From assembly GCA_902463875.1 (NCBI GenBank), contig CABQHR010000105.1, positions 1-6,595 of the forward strand: a stretch of 6,595 bases of DNA. Direction: 5' to 3'. Every line of letters starts with the position of its first letter. The stretch's first letter is position 1. A model generated the notes under the pieces. It was not told the DNA's origin and did no database searches. It was given only the letters and a program-made list of their open reading frames with translations. Positions 1 through 5,681 of the stretch are shown here, piece by piece. The stretch is from an uncultured Collinsella sp. Lineage in GTDB: Bacteria > Actinomycetota > Coriobacteriia > Coriobacteriales > Coriobacteriaceae. A program made the translations under genes and the position numbers.

Positions 1-851
1 GCAAGTACGTAATCGTGGTTGAGTCTGGTTCGGATGTGACGCCGGAGCTCTGCGAGCGCTATGGCATCGTGCGCGTGCCCATGCATGTCACGATTGGTGA
101 CGAGACCGTCGAAGACGGATCGATCGACCCGCTTGAGATTTACTCGCGCTGCAACGAGTTTGGCGTGATGCCCAAGACCAGCGGTTGCTCGCCGGCGGAT
201 TTTGCGCATGTGTACGACCGCATTCACGCCGAGCAGCCCGACGCGACCATTTTGCATCTTGCATATTCCGAGGTAACGACCTGCTCGCATCAGTCCTCGA
301 AGATTGCGGCTGCGGGGCGCGACTACGTGTTCTCCATGGACACGCGCTTTGTCTCGGTGGGCCAGTCGCTTGTTGTCGTCGAGACCGCCAAATACATCGA
401 GGCTCACCCCGATGCCACCGTCGACGAGATTTTCGCCTTCACCAATTCCGTCATGGACCGCGTGCTGCTGGGCTTTGTTCCTACCGACCTTGCCTTCCTT
501 AAGGCGGGCGGTCGCTTGTCCAACGTCGCGTTCTTAGGCGCCCATCTGCTCAAGATTAAGCCCTGCATTGAGGTGACGGGTGGCAAGTTCGTGGCCACCA
601 AGAAGTTCCGCGGCTCTATGCTCAAGTGCGCCCGCGCCTTTATCGATCACATGGTTGAGAAGGGCGAGATCGACTATTCGCACATTGGCTTGGCGTATTC
701 GGTGGGCCTTTCCGAGGAGCTGCGCGACGATATGGAAGTCTATGCGCACGACCTGGGCTTTAAGGACGTTACCTGGACTCAGGTCGGCGGCGTCATCTCG
801 AGCCACTGCGGCCCGACCGCCTTTGGCGCGGTGCTTACGCTTAAGGCGTAG
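1..851 (+). CDS. DegV family protein (fatty-acid-binding, FakB-like), 5' end outside window
   Basis: DegV-family proteins bind a fatty acid in a deep pocket; FakB members present it to the kinase FakA so that it enters phospholipid synthesis. The reading frame is open to the left edge: codons 3-14 encode K-Y-V-I directly before the GTG at 15, which matches the usual DegV N-terminal beta strand (xKxVIVxDSxSD). The GTG at 15 is therefore an internal Val, and the true start lies just outside the window. Numbering from that Val: the ligand-carboxylate motif PKTSGCSP is at 53-60, GGRLS at 165-169 is followed by LGAHLLKIKP, and the C-terminal SSHCGPTAFG is at 262-271. The usual SGTY-like segment is replaced by YSEVTTCSHQSS at 84-95, so the pocket may differ from FakB. 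The visible part is about 280 aa, essentially full family length. No fakA is in view. The family is certain; the lipid partner is not. Confidence 0.93.
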   Translation, partial: KYVIVVESGSDVTPELCERYGIVRVPMHVTIGDETVEDGSIDPLEIYSRCNEFGVMPKTSGCSPADFAHVYDRIHAEQPDATILHLAYSEVTTCSHQSSKIAAAGRDYVFSMDTRFVSVGQSLVVVETAKYIEAHPDATVDEIFAFTNSVMDRVLLGFVPTDLAFLKAGGRLSNVAFLGAHLLKIKPCIEVTGGKFVATKKFRGSMLKCARAFIDHMVEKGEIDYSHIGLAYSVGLSEELRDDMEVYAHDLGFKDVTWTQVGGVISSHCGPTAFGAVLTLKA

Positions 852-888
852 GGCCTGGCGTCTATCGATTTCTATTGCTTCGGCGGCG

Positions 889-913
889 AGCGGGTTGTGA
901 CAACCTTCCCGCT
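889..913 (+). terminator. Weak hairpin after degV, possible terminator
   Basis: AGCGGG (889-894) pairs with CCCGCT (908-913). An alternative inner stem is GGTTG/CAACC (893-897 with 901-905). It lies 38 bases after the degV stop, where a terminator would be expected, but no T tract follows. It may be a rho-independent terminator lacking a U tail, or chance. Confidence 0.3.
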
Positions 914-982
914 GCTATTGCGTGGAGTCAAATAGGACGATCAAATTGACCGCTAAACCGTTTCGCCATCAGGCGTATGGGC

Positions 983-988
983 TAGAAT
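983..988 (+). promoter_or_regulatory. Candidate -10 element for pflA
   Basis: TAGAAT matches the TATAAT consensus at five of six positions and lies 50 bases before the pflA start. No good -35 sits at 16-18 bp spacing. The TTGACC at 946-951 is too far away (31 bp). This is a weak call from pattern only. Confidence 0.3.
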
Positions 989-1038
989 GGCTCTGGCATT
1001 TTAATTGACAAAAACCAAAGAGAGGCAAGGTTGCGGGA

Positions 1039-1857
1039 ATGGCTGAGATGACGCTTGAGGGTGTGGACGCTCGTCCCGAGGACTCTGCGTTTACCCTGGG
1101 CCGCGTACATTCGATTGAGACGATGGGAACGGTCGATGGACCCGGCATCCGCTTTGTGGTGTTTGTCCAGGGCTGCCCCATGCGTTGTGCGTATTGCCAC
1201 AACCCCGATACCTGGTCGGTTAAAGGCGGCACCATGGTGACCGTCGAGCACCTTATGGACGAGTTCCAGAGTAACCATGAGTTTTACCGCAGCGGCGGCA
1301 TTACGGTTTCGGGCGGCGAACCGCTCCTGCAGCCCGAGTTTTTGGCCGACCTGTTCCGTGCAATGCACAACAACCCCGATGGCCGCGTGCATACCTGCCT
1401 TGACAGCTGCGGATATGCGTTTGACCCCAACCACCCCGAGAAGTTCGAAGCTGTTCTCAACGAGACCGATATGGTGCTGCTCGACATCAAGCATGCCGAT
1501 CCGGTTGAGCATAAAAAGCTGACCGGTTGCGATCCTGCGCGCATCCTGGCGTTTGGCGATGAGCTTGCCCGTCGCAAGATTAAGGTTGTTATTCGCCACG
1601 TGGTGGTGCCGGGTATCACCGATACGGCGGAGGAATGCGAGAAGCTCGGTCGCCTGATCGCTCCATGGCACAACGTGGTGGGCCTGGAAATGCTGCCGTA
1701 TCACACGATGGGTGTCGTCAAGTACGAGCAACTGGGTATTCCCTATAAGCTTGAGGGCGTGCCCCAGATGGATACCGCGCGCATGCCCGAGCTGCGCAAT
1801 GCCGTCATGACCGGCATGAAAAAACGCCGCGCCGAGCTCAAAAACGCCATCGGCTAG
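1039..1857 (+). CDS. pflA: Pyruvate formate-lyase activating enzyme (radical SAM)
   Basis: PFL-AE is a cytoplasmic radical SAM enzyme. It uses a [4Fe-4S] cluster and SAM to place the glycyl radical on pyruvate formate-lyase, allowing anaerobic cleavage of pyruvate to acetyl-CoA and formate. The 272-aa product has the N-terminal substrate and activation segment SIETMGTVDGPGIR (25-38), the cluster motif CPMRCAYC (C46, C50, C53), the SAM-binding GGEP (92-95), LLDIKH (147-152), HVVVPGITD (187-195) and the C-terminal LPYHTMGVVKYEQLGIPY (219-236), all typical of PflA rather than of other glycyl-radical activases. It is about 25 residues longer than E. coli PflA (246 aa), mostly at the N terminus. 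The ATG at 1039 has AAGG at 1027-1030 upstream; the in-frame ATG at 1048 is possible. No pflB lies beside it in this window, whose flanks are degV and a repeat-rich gap. Confidence 0.95.
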   Translation: MAEMTLEGVDARPEDSAFTLGRVHSIETMGTVDGPGIRFVVFVQGCPMRCAYCHNPDTWSVKGGTMVTVEHLMDEFQSNHEFYRSGGITVSGGEPLLQPEFLADLFRAMHNNPDGRVHTCLDSCGYAFDPNHPEKFEAVLNETDMVLLDIKHADPVEHKKLTGCDPARILAFGDELARRKIKVVIRHVVVPGITDTAEECEKLGRLIAPWHNVVGLEMLPYHTMGVVKYEQLGIPYKLEGVPQMDTARMPELRNAVMTGMKKRRAELKNAIG

Positions 1858-1858
1858 C

Positions 1859-1900
1859 GGCACTCATTGGGGACAGACTTAATTGAGTGCCCCCGGGCAC
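1859..1900 (+). repeat. REP-like hairpin with GGGGACAGACTTAATT loop
   Basis: GGCACTCA (1859-1866) and TGAGTGCC (1884-1891) form a perfect 8-bp stem around a 17-base loop containing GGGGACAGACTTAA. A second, mutually exclusive hairpin, GTGCC/GGCAC (1887-1891 with 1896-1900), uses the same 3' arm. The loop text resembles a GGGGACAG-type motif that I recall being widespread near REP-associated Y1 transposases; this is memory, not a search. It starts one base after the pflA stop and may be a dispersed repeat, a terminator or both. No transposase gene is in the window. Confidence 0.5.
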
Positions 1901-1927
1901 CTAGTTGATTGCTAAGGAGCCCCGTCA

Positions 1928-1994
1928 AGTTGCGGTGGAATAGTTCTTGTTTTTCGGCTTATGCCGCCCAAGCAGGAACTATTTCACTGCAACT
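1928..1994 (+). repeat. Long 19-bp palindromic element with inner stem
   Basis: Positions 1928-1946 pair with 1976-1994 over 19 consecutive pairs: 17 Watson-Crick and two G·U (G1934 with T1988, G1938 with T1984). Inside, TTG (1947-1949) pairs with CAA (1969-1971), and CGGC (1955-1958) pairs with GCCG (1963-1966) around a TTAT loop. GCGTTTT follows the stem, so it could also end pflA transcription. Both non-canonical pairs are G·U only when the plus strand is the RNA; the opposite strand would have A/C mismatches. It may be a dispersed palindromic repeat, a structured RNA or a terminator. No coding capacity is evident. Confidence 0.7.
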
Positions 1995-2024
1995 GCGTTT
2001 TGGGCAAAGATGCGCAACGGAATC

Positions 2025-2068
2025 GGTGTTTTTGCATAGAAACACCTGTTTATTGTTTAGAGACACCT
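2025..2068 (+). promoter_or_regulatory. Operator-like cluster of GGTGTTT/AAACACC half-sites
   Basis: GGTGTTT (2025-2031) and AAACACC (2040-2046) form an inverted repeat. The right half, TAGAAACACCT (2037-2047), recurs as TAGAGACACCT (2058-2068) with ten of eleven bases identical and a 21-bp offset, two helical turns. The T-rich stretch 2048-2058 after the first hairpin also allows a terminator reading. Either a regulator-binding array or chance in an A/T-rich gap. Confidence 0.35.
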
Positions 2069-2073
2069 TAAAC

Positions 2074-2232
2074 GTGACAGAATATCTTCGGAAAGAAATG
2101 CCTGCTATCGACATCGATGGCCGTACCTATGTCATGAGCGTCATGACATCGATGCCGTGGAGCGACCGCTCGAGCGAGGTTACGGCCGCGATTGCAAAGG
2201 CGCTGTTTGATACGCGAGCTGCACTGGCTTAG
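2074..2232 (+). pseudogene. C-terminal remnant of a serine hydrolase (class A beta-lactamase-like)
   Basis: From the GTG at 2074 the frame encodes 52 aa with codon use like the neighbouring genes. The segment IDIDGRTYVMSVMTSMPWSD (residues 11-30) followed by an amphipathic C-terminal helix ending in ALFDTRAALA resembles the last beta strand and helix of class A beta-lactamase-like serine hydrolases (pattern: D-G-x-x-YV-x-x-VMT). The Ser-x-x-Lys, SDN and KTG catalytic motifs of that family are absent, because everything upstream is missing. The same frame is open back to 1909, but that stretch runs through the palindrome and does not look like protein. The GTG has no Shine-Dalgarno; an ATG at 2098 has a weak GGAAAG. 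I infer that the 5' part was lost. It could instead be a short functional ORF. Confidence 0.5.
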
Positions 2233-2263
2233 CGTGTTCGTTTGGCGAGGTCAAACAAAATGC

Positions 2264-2272
2264 TGGTACCAT
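2264..2272 (+). promoter_or_regulatory. Candidate extended -10 promoter for mtnN-engB
   Basis: TGGTACCAT fits the extended -10 pattern TGnTAnnnT. It would place the transcript start near 2279, about 31 bases before the mtnN ATG. No convincing -35 is present, as is common with extended -10 promoters. Confidence 0.35.
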
Positions 2273-2310
2273 ACCGTGGTTGAGAATTTCGTATAGGTTT
2301 GGGGAATGGT

Positions 2311-3051
2311 ATGGCTACCATCGCGATTATCGGTGCGCTCGAAAAAGAGATCATGCAGATTAAGGAAGAGCTGAGCGACGTTTGCGAGGCGCGGGAGGCA
2401 GGCTTGACCGTTGTGAGCGGTGAGCTCGACGGTCTGACAGTTGTCGCCACAACGGCGGGCATGGGCACGGTGAACGCCGCCGCTGCAACACAGCACCTCA
2501 TTAGCAAGTATGCTCCGCAGGCTGTTGTGTTTTCGGGCATTGCGGGCGGTTTGAACCCCAAGCTCCATATCGACGACGTGGTCATTGGCAAACGCCTACG
2601 CTATCTGGATACCGATACCGCGCTTATCGCCGAGTCGGCACCGGGGCTCGAGGAGTTCGCCTCGACACCGGCGTTGGTCGACATTGCCGCCGATGTGTTG
2701 GCTGAGCATGGGTTTGTCGATGCTTCGACAAATGTGGCCACCTCGAACGAAGGCTCCAAGCAGTTCCTGATCGGCACCATTGCCACGGGCAACCGCTTTG
2801 TGGCGGACGGTGCCATGCGCGATGCCGCGATTGAAGCGACGCATGCCGATTGCGTTGGTATGGAGGGCGCGGCAATTGCCCACGTCGCAACGAAGAATGG
2901 TGTTGATTGCCTTGTGCTCCGTGCTATCAGCGATAATTGTGACGAGGCATACGATGCGTTTTGCGACCACGAGTTCGATCTGTTTGAGTATGCCCGCACC
3001 GCGAGCGGCATCACGCTCGATATTGTCCGCCGCATTGCCGCTGCGCAGTAG
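2311..3051 (+). CDS. mtnN: 5'-methylthioadenosine/S-adenosylhomocysteine nucleosidase
   Basis: This cytoplasmic enzyme hydrolyses the N-glycosidic bond of MTA and SAH to release adenine. It clears SAM by-products, feeds methionine salvage and, through S-ribosylhomocysteine, the AI-2 route; 5'-deoxyadenosine from radical SAM enzymes such as the PflA upstream is a further known substrate. The 246-aa product has the N-terminal IAIIGALEKE (4-13), with E13 matching the catalytic acid of E. coli Mtn (E12), then TTAGMGTVNAAAATQ (47-61), SGIAGGL (75-81), IGTIATGNRFV (154-164), the ribose-binding VGMEGAAIAHV (182-192; M184, E185) and RAISDN (204-209) with catalytic D208. Length is typical (E. coli 232 aa). 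The ATG at 2311 is chosen because GGGG at 2301-2304 lies 6 bases upstream and the homologous strand starts there; the in-frame TTG at 2299 lacks support. engB follows after 39 bases. Confidence 0.95.
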   Translation: MATIAIIGALEKEIMQIKEELSDVCEAREAGLTVVSGELDGLTVVATTAGMGTVNAAAATQHLISKYAPQAVVFSGIAGGLNPKLHIDDVVIGKRLRYLDTDTALIAESAPGLEEFASTPALVDIAADVLAEHGFVDASTNVATSNEGSKQFLIGTIATGNRFVADGAMRDAAIEATHADCVGMEGAAIAHVATKNGVDCLVLRAISDNCDEAYDAFCDHEFDLFEYARTASGITLDIVRRIAAAQ

Positions 3052-3059
3052 CGCAGTTT
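3041..3059 (+). terminator. Terminator-like hairpin overlapping the mtnN stop codon
   Basis: CTGCGC (3041-3046) and GCGCAG (3051-3056) form a perfect 6-bp GC-rich stem with loop AGTA, followed at once by TTTTGTTGT. The mtnN stop TAG (3049-3051) sits in the loop and first stem base, so a ribosome ending translation would cover the hairpin. It could act as a leaky, translation-coupled attenuator between mtnN and engB. Confidence 0.55.
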
Positions 3060-3090
3060 TGTTGTAAGCACCTACGACCAAGGAGTGTCC

Positions 3091-3681
3091 ATGGCCGATT
3101 CCATTAACTATCAGCTTGCCAAGTTTGTCGCAAGCTACGGCAAGGTTTCGCAGATTCCCGAGTCCACCTGCCCCGAGGTGAGCTTTGTCGGTCGCTCTAA
3201 CGTGGGCAAGTCGTCGATTATGAACAAGCTTTTTGGCCGCAAGAACCTGGTCAAGGTCTCGAGCACGCCGGGCAAGACGAGCAATATCAACTTCTTTGAG
3301 GCCGATGACGTGCACTTCGTTGACCTGCCGGGTTACGGCTTCGCTCGTCGTTCCAAGGCCGAGCGCGACCGCTGGGCCGAGCTCATCGGCGACTTCTTTG
3401 ACTCCGAGCGAAGCTTTAATCTCGTGGTGTCGCTGGTGGACATTCGCCACGACCCCAGCAAGCTCGACCACGACATGATCGACTACCTGCAAGGTAACGA
3501 GTTCAACTTTATCGTCTGCCTCACCAAGGCCGACAAGCTCAGCCGCACCCAGCAGGCCCGCCAGGCTGCAGCCATCAAAAAGCAGCTCAACGTCCCAGCC
3601 GAGAACGTGATCATTACAAGTTCCCAAACGGGCACCGGCATCGACGAGCTTAAAAAACGCATCGCCGAAGCCTGTCTCTAG
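3091..3681 (+). CDS. engB: Ribosome-assembly GTPase EngB/YsxC (YihA)
   Basis: EngB is a small TRAFAC GTPase, usually essential, that acts in late 50S subunit assembly. The 196-aa product carries the full G-motif set in order: G1 GRSNVGKS (34-41), G2/switch I around STPGKTSNINFF (58-69) with T63, G3 DLPGYG (78-83), G4 TKAD (145-148) and G5 SSQTG (177-181). The family signature LPGYGFARRSKAERDRW (79-95) is present. Length equals the usual ~195-210 aa. The ATG at 3091 is chosen over an in-frame GTG at 3085 because AAGGAG (3080-3085) sits 5 bases before the ATG and overlaps the GTG. It follows mtnN closely with no clear promoter of its own, so it is probably transcribed through the hairpin at the mtnN end. 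A strong terminator closes the unit. Confidence 0.96.
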   Translation: MADSINYQLAKFVASYGKVSQIPESTCPEVSFVGRSNVGKSSIMNKLFGRKNLVKVSSTPGKTSNINFFEADDVHFVDLPGYGFARRSKAERDRWAELIGDFFDSERSFNLVVSLVDIRHDPSKLDHDMIDYLQGNEFNFIVCLTKADKLSRTQQARQAAAIKKQLNVPAENVIITSSQTGTGIDELKKRIAEACL

Positions 3682-3717
3682 GAAGCATTCCTGTCTGATA
3701 AATACATCAGTAAATTC

Positions 3718-3769
3718 ATATCACCCTAGCGATAGCTGATAACAGACTGTCGCTAGGGTGATATTTTGT
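3718..3769 (+). terminator. Strong rho-independent terminator of mtnN-engB
   Basis: Positions 3718-3735 pair with 3747-3764 over 18 bp, 17 Watson-Crick and one U·G (T3733 with G3749), with an 11-base loop (3736-3746) and TTTT at 3764-3767. It lies 36 bases after the engB stop. The stem is far longer than termination needs, and it marks the left edge of the A+T-richer islet. Confidence 0.85.
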
Positions 3770-3780
3770 ATGGAAGCAGC

Positions 3781-3809
3781 ATCGAGTGCTATCGATTCAG
3801 CGATTTAAT
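3781..3809 (+). promoter_or_regulatory. Possible promoter/operator of the 232-aa HTH gene
   Basis: TTTAAT (3804-3809) could be a -10, without a clear -35. Just upstream ATCGA (3781-3785) and TCGAT (3792-3796) form an inverted repeat with a 6-base gap, a size that suits an autoregulating HTH dimer. Pattern only. Confidence 0.25.
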
Positions 3810-3828
3810 AACGGGGGAGGTTGATTAA

Positions 3829-4527
3829 ATGATCCAGGAATTAACGGATTGTGGACCGAGCAAGACTTATCCCGTCTATTATCTTGAGGATGCAATGAAC
3901 AACCTTGGCGATTGTTTCGACTATGCCGTGAATGACTATGGAACTGAAGGAATAAAAGTCGCGGAACTCTTTTGTTTGAGCGGCGTGGCTCGCGAGTTTG
4001 AGCGTGGCAATGCATGGGTTGTAGCAGGGAAATCGGGCGTTGAGCTGTTTGCGCTTATTGCTGAAAGGTCAGGCTATCAAGCGGGATCGATGCCAGACCG
4101 CACCTACCGATTTGAGAAGACACCGGAATACTGGACAGGCTGGATATTGGCATACTTGCAGTGGCGTCTGGGGGAGTCTTTCGAAGACTTGCTGCACATC
4201 GTTCCGTTTGATGAGCTGCGCAACCTGTACTACCCCTGGCACGAAGCCTCGGAAGAACGCGTGGCTCGCCTTGTCTGCGACATGGCGAAGAAAACGCCTC
4301 GCCAGACTAAGTTGGCACTAGCAAGAAAGAGGCTGAAGAAAACTCAGCAAGATTTGGCATACGAATCGGGTGTATCACTCCGCTCAATCCAAATGTACGA
4401 ACAGCGCCAAAGAAATATCAACGAAGCCTCAGTAACAACCGTAAGAGCCATGGCAAAAGCCCTCCACTGCAACATCGAAGACCTCCTAGAACCAGTCTTC
4501 AACTACAAAGAACCCAGCGCGGCCTAA
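3829..4527 (+). CDS. HTH (XRE-type) protein with large uncharacterised N-terminal domain
   Basis: The 232-aa product ends in a Cro/CI-type helix-turn-helix (about 160-221: LALARKRLKKTQQDLAYESGVSLRSIQMYEQRQRNINEA, then a fourth helix ending in IEDLLEPV). The first ~155 residues are a separate domain: YYLEDAMNNLGDCFDYAVNDYG (17-38), ELFCLSGVAREFERGN (46-61), GKSGVELF (67-74), then an aromatic stretch EYWTGWILAYLQWRLGESFEDLL (100-122) and LYYPWHEA (133-140). I recall this two-domain family from gut Firmicutes and Actinobacteria, sometimes beside DUF3990/DUF3791 genes; no such partner is here. Function is unknown; a DNA-binding regulator or antitoxin-like role is inferred from the HTH. GGGGGAGG (3813-3820) gives an excellent ribosome site 8 bases before the ATG. 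Codon use becomes markedly A-rich toward the 3' end, suggesting transfer. It converges on the membrane-protein gene with 17 bases between stops. Confidence 0.85.
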   Translation: MIQELTDCGPSKTYPVYYLEDAMNNLGDCFDYAVNDYGTEGIKVAELFCLSGVAREFERGNAWVVAGKSGVELFALIAERSGYQAGSMPDRTYRFEKTPEYWTGWILAYLQWRLGESFEDLLHIVPFDELRNLYYPWHEASEERVARLVCDMAKKTPRQTKLALARKRLKKTQQDLAYESGVSLRSIQMYEQRQRNINEASVTTVRAMAKALHCNIEDLLEPVFNYKEPSAA

Positions 4528-4544
4528 AACCAAACGTTTGCTAA

Positions 4545-5558
4545 TTATTCAATTCGAGCACTCAGCCAGTACTCGCCATTCGAAGCCACGATTGCGTACG
4601 TTACTCCATTTTTGACAGTCGGCGCATCTACGCAAGCAGCGCCAACTTCCTTAGCGTCTGAAAACGAAAGTGATGGATCAATCGCCTGTATAGTTGCAAC
4701 TGCTGTCGCCGCGGCATAGTCTGAACTTTCAAAGTACATCACTATATTCTTGAAGCAGTTTTCAGACTCAAGATAGCTAAATAGGAGTTGACTGCTCGAG
4801 TCCGAGAAGAAGCCTCCAATACCGGCAATCTTTGAACCGTTTTTGATTCGAAGTTCGAGTCCCATGCCACTATCGTCTAGTTCGTAACTCGCCTTCATGC
4901 TGCTGCAGTTCGGGAGATTGGAGAATTCTTCGTTAAGTCGTTCAATGAATCCTTTAGGGGAAATAGAAAACACTCCGTCGCCAACGAAAGATGTGAATTC
5001 CTTTTCGTTGCGGGTGTCAACGACCTCTCCGCATCTCTCGCATTCTTGTATTTCCTTTGAGGTGGCATCTATGTAGTCGACTTCCTTAGTCCATGAACCC
5101 GGTTGATGCCCAAGGGACTTCCCTTCAGTTCTGCCACAACGTTGGCAGGTTTTCGGAGTCGTGCAGGTTGCTTCTTCCCATTCGTGCCCGAGCGTTTCCC
5201 CTTCAGTCTTGCCACAACTTTTGCATGTGCGAGGGCTTGTGCAGCTGGCATTAGCCCATAGTTTGTGGGTGCAAAACAATTGAGGAAACAGCATGGGCAA
5301 GCAAAAGATAGCAACAACTACCGCAACAGCTGCGATGGCCACTCGTTTTTTACCACCGAATTTATGAATAACGCGCGTTAGCAGGGAGCTGTCTTCTTCT
5401 TTTTTACACGCAATCTCATCTTCATTTGACGACCGATTTTCTGGGGAAGGGGCATCGTCAGCACCACCAGTAAACTGCTCTCCTTTGATATTTTGCTTTC
5501 GTTCGTCAGATGCGCTGGGCGTCTGCTCTTTGTTGAGCTCTTTCATTTCGTCGTCCAT
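4545..5558 (-). CDS. Membrane-anchored protein with Cys/His zinc-knuckle repeats
   Basis: The 337-aa product has an acidic, low-complexity N terminus (1-58), a basic stretch HKFGGKKR (65-72) and one membrane helix (about 73-95), so the rest should be outside. Next come Cys/His modules of form H-x(6-7)-C-x5-C-x2-C: H98/C106/C112/C115, H125/C132/C138/C141, and a degenerate third, H151 with C173/C176. Residues 105-130 and 131-156 are tandem copies (TEG-x-x-LGH). Such knuckles probably bind Zn. The C-terminal domain (about 186-337) is unrecognised and ends NGVTYAIVASNGEYWLSARIE. The ATG at 5558 has AAAGGAG upstream (spacing about 11). The frame is open to 5888, but that extension would cross the divergent promoter region and the XRE gene. 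Lower GC than the flanking core genes suggests transfer. Function unknown; probably controlled by the divergent XRE protein. Confidence 0.85.
   Translation of the reverse strand: MDDEMKELNKEQTPSASDERKQNIKGEQFTGGADDAPSPENRSSNEDEIACKKEEDSSLLTRVIHKFGGKKRVAIAAVAVVVAIFCLPMLFPQLFCTHKLWANASCTSPRTCKSCGKTEGETLGHEWEEATCTTPKTCQRCGRTEGKSLGHQPGSWTKEVDYIDATSKEIQECERCGEVVDTRNEKEFTSFVGDGVFSISPKGFIERLNEEFSNLPNCSSMKASYELDDSGMGLELRIKNGSKIAGIGGFFSDSSSQLLFSYLESENCFKNIVMYFESSDYAAATAVATIQAIDPSLSFSDAKEVGAACVDAPTVKNGVTYAIVASNGEYWLSARIE
5091..5246 (-). repeat. Tandem 78-bp repeat encoding zinc-knuckle modules
   Basis: Two adjacent 78-bp units (5169-5246 and 5091-5168) encode 26-aa modules with the shared pattern C-T-x-P-x-T-C-x-x-C-G-x-T-E-G-x-x-L-G-H. 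The DNA copies remain similar but not identical, so the duplication is old enough to have diverged. Equal unit length in frame would allow gain or loss of modules. Confidence 0.7.
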
Positions 5559-5633
5559 GTTTATTGAGGCTCCTTTCTCGTTTTTCATTTGCGATGCGAA
5601 CAATTGCAGTAAATGAAATGGCTGGCGGCATAA

Positions 5634-5656
5634 ATATATCCCAATTTGGGATATAT
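5634..5656. promoter_or_regulatory. Perfect 23-bp palindromic operator in the divergent promoter
   Basis: ATATATCCCAA (5634-5644) and TTGGGATATAT (5646-5656) are perfect inverted repeats around T5645. It overlaps AT-rich -10 candidates in both directions: TATATT on the minus strand (5638-5633) and TATAAA on the plus strand (5654-5659). A degenerate half-site, TTGGAATATAG (5661-5671), lies 15 bases to the right. This is what is expected of the operator of the adjacent XRE protein, allowing control of itself and of the membrane-protein gene. Confidence 0.75.
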
Positions 5657-5681
5657 AAAATTGGAATATAGCGTAAGCGGC

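Noticed and set aside
15..17. GTG as the start of degV
   Set aside because: The frame is open to the window edge, and the four codons before it encode the normal beginning of a DegV beta strand.
1005..1010. TTGACA as a consensus -35 for pflA
   Set aside because: No -10-like sequence lies 16-18 bp downstream, and the spacing would run into the ribosome site and start codon.
982..1863. 293-codon open frame on the minus strand across pflA
   Set aside because: It is a shadow of pflA. The plus-strand frame has all radical SAM motifs, and the antisense product is His/Val-rich with no recognisable domain.
2596..3627. 343-codon open frame on the minus strand across mtnN and engB
   Set aside because: It spans two well-defined genes and their gap in antisense, which is a codon-bias effect of GC-rich DNA. 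The product shows no domain.
4531..4540. CAAACGTTTG palindrome between the convergent stops as a bidirectional terminator
   Set aside because: It is only 5 bp per arm with no loop and no adjoining T tracts, so it cannot form a stable terminator hairpin.
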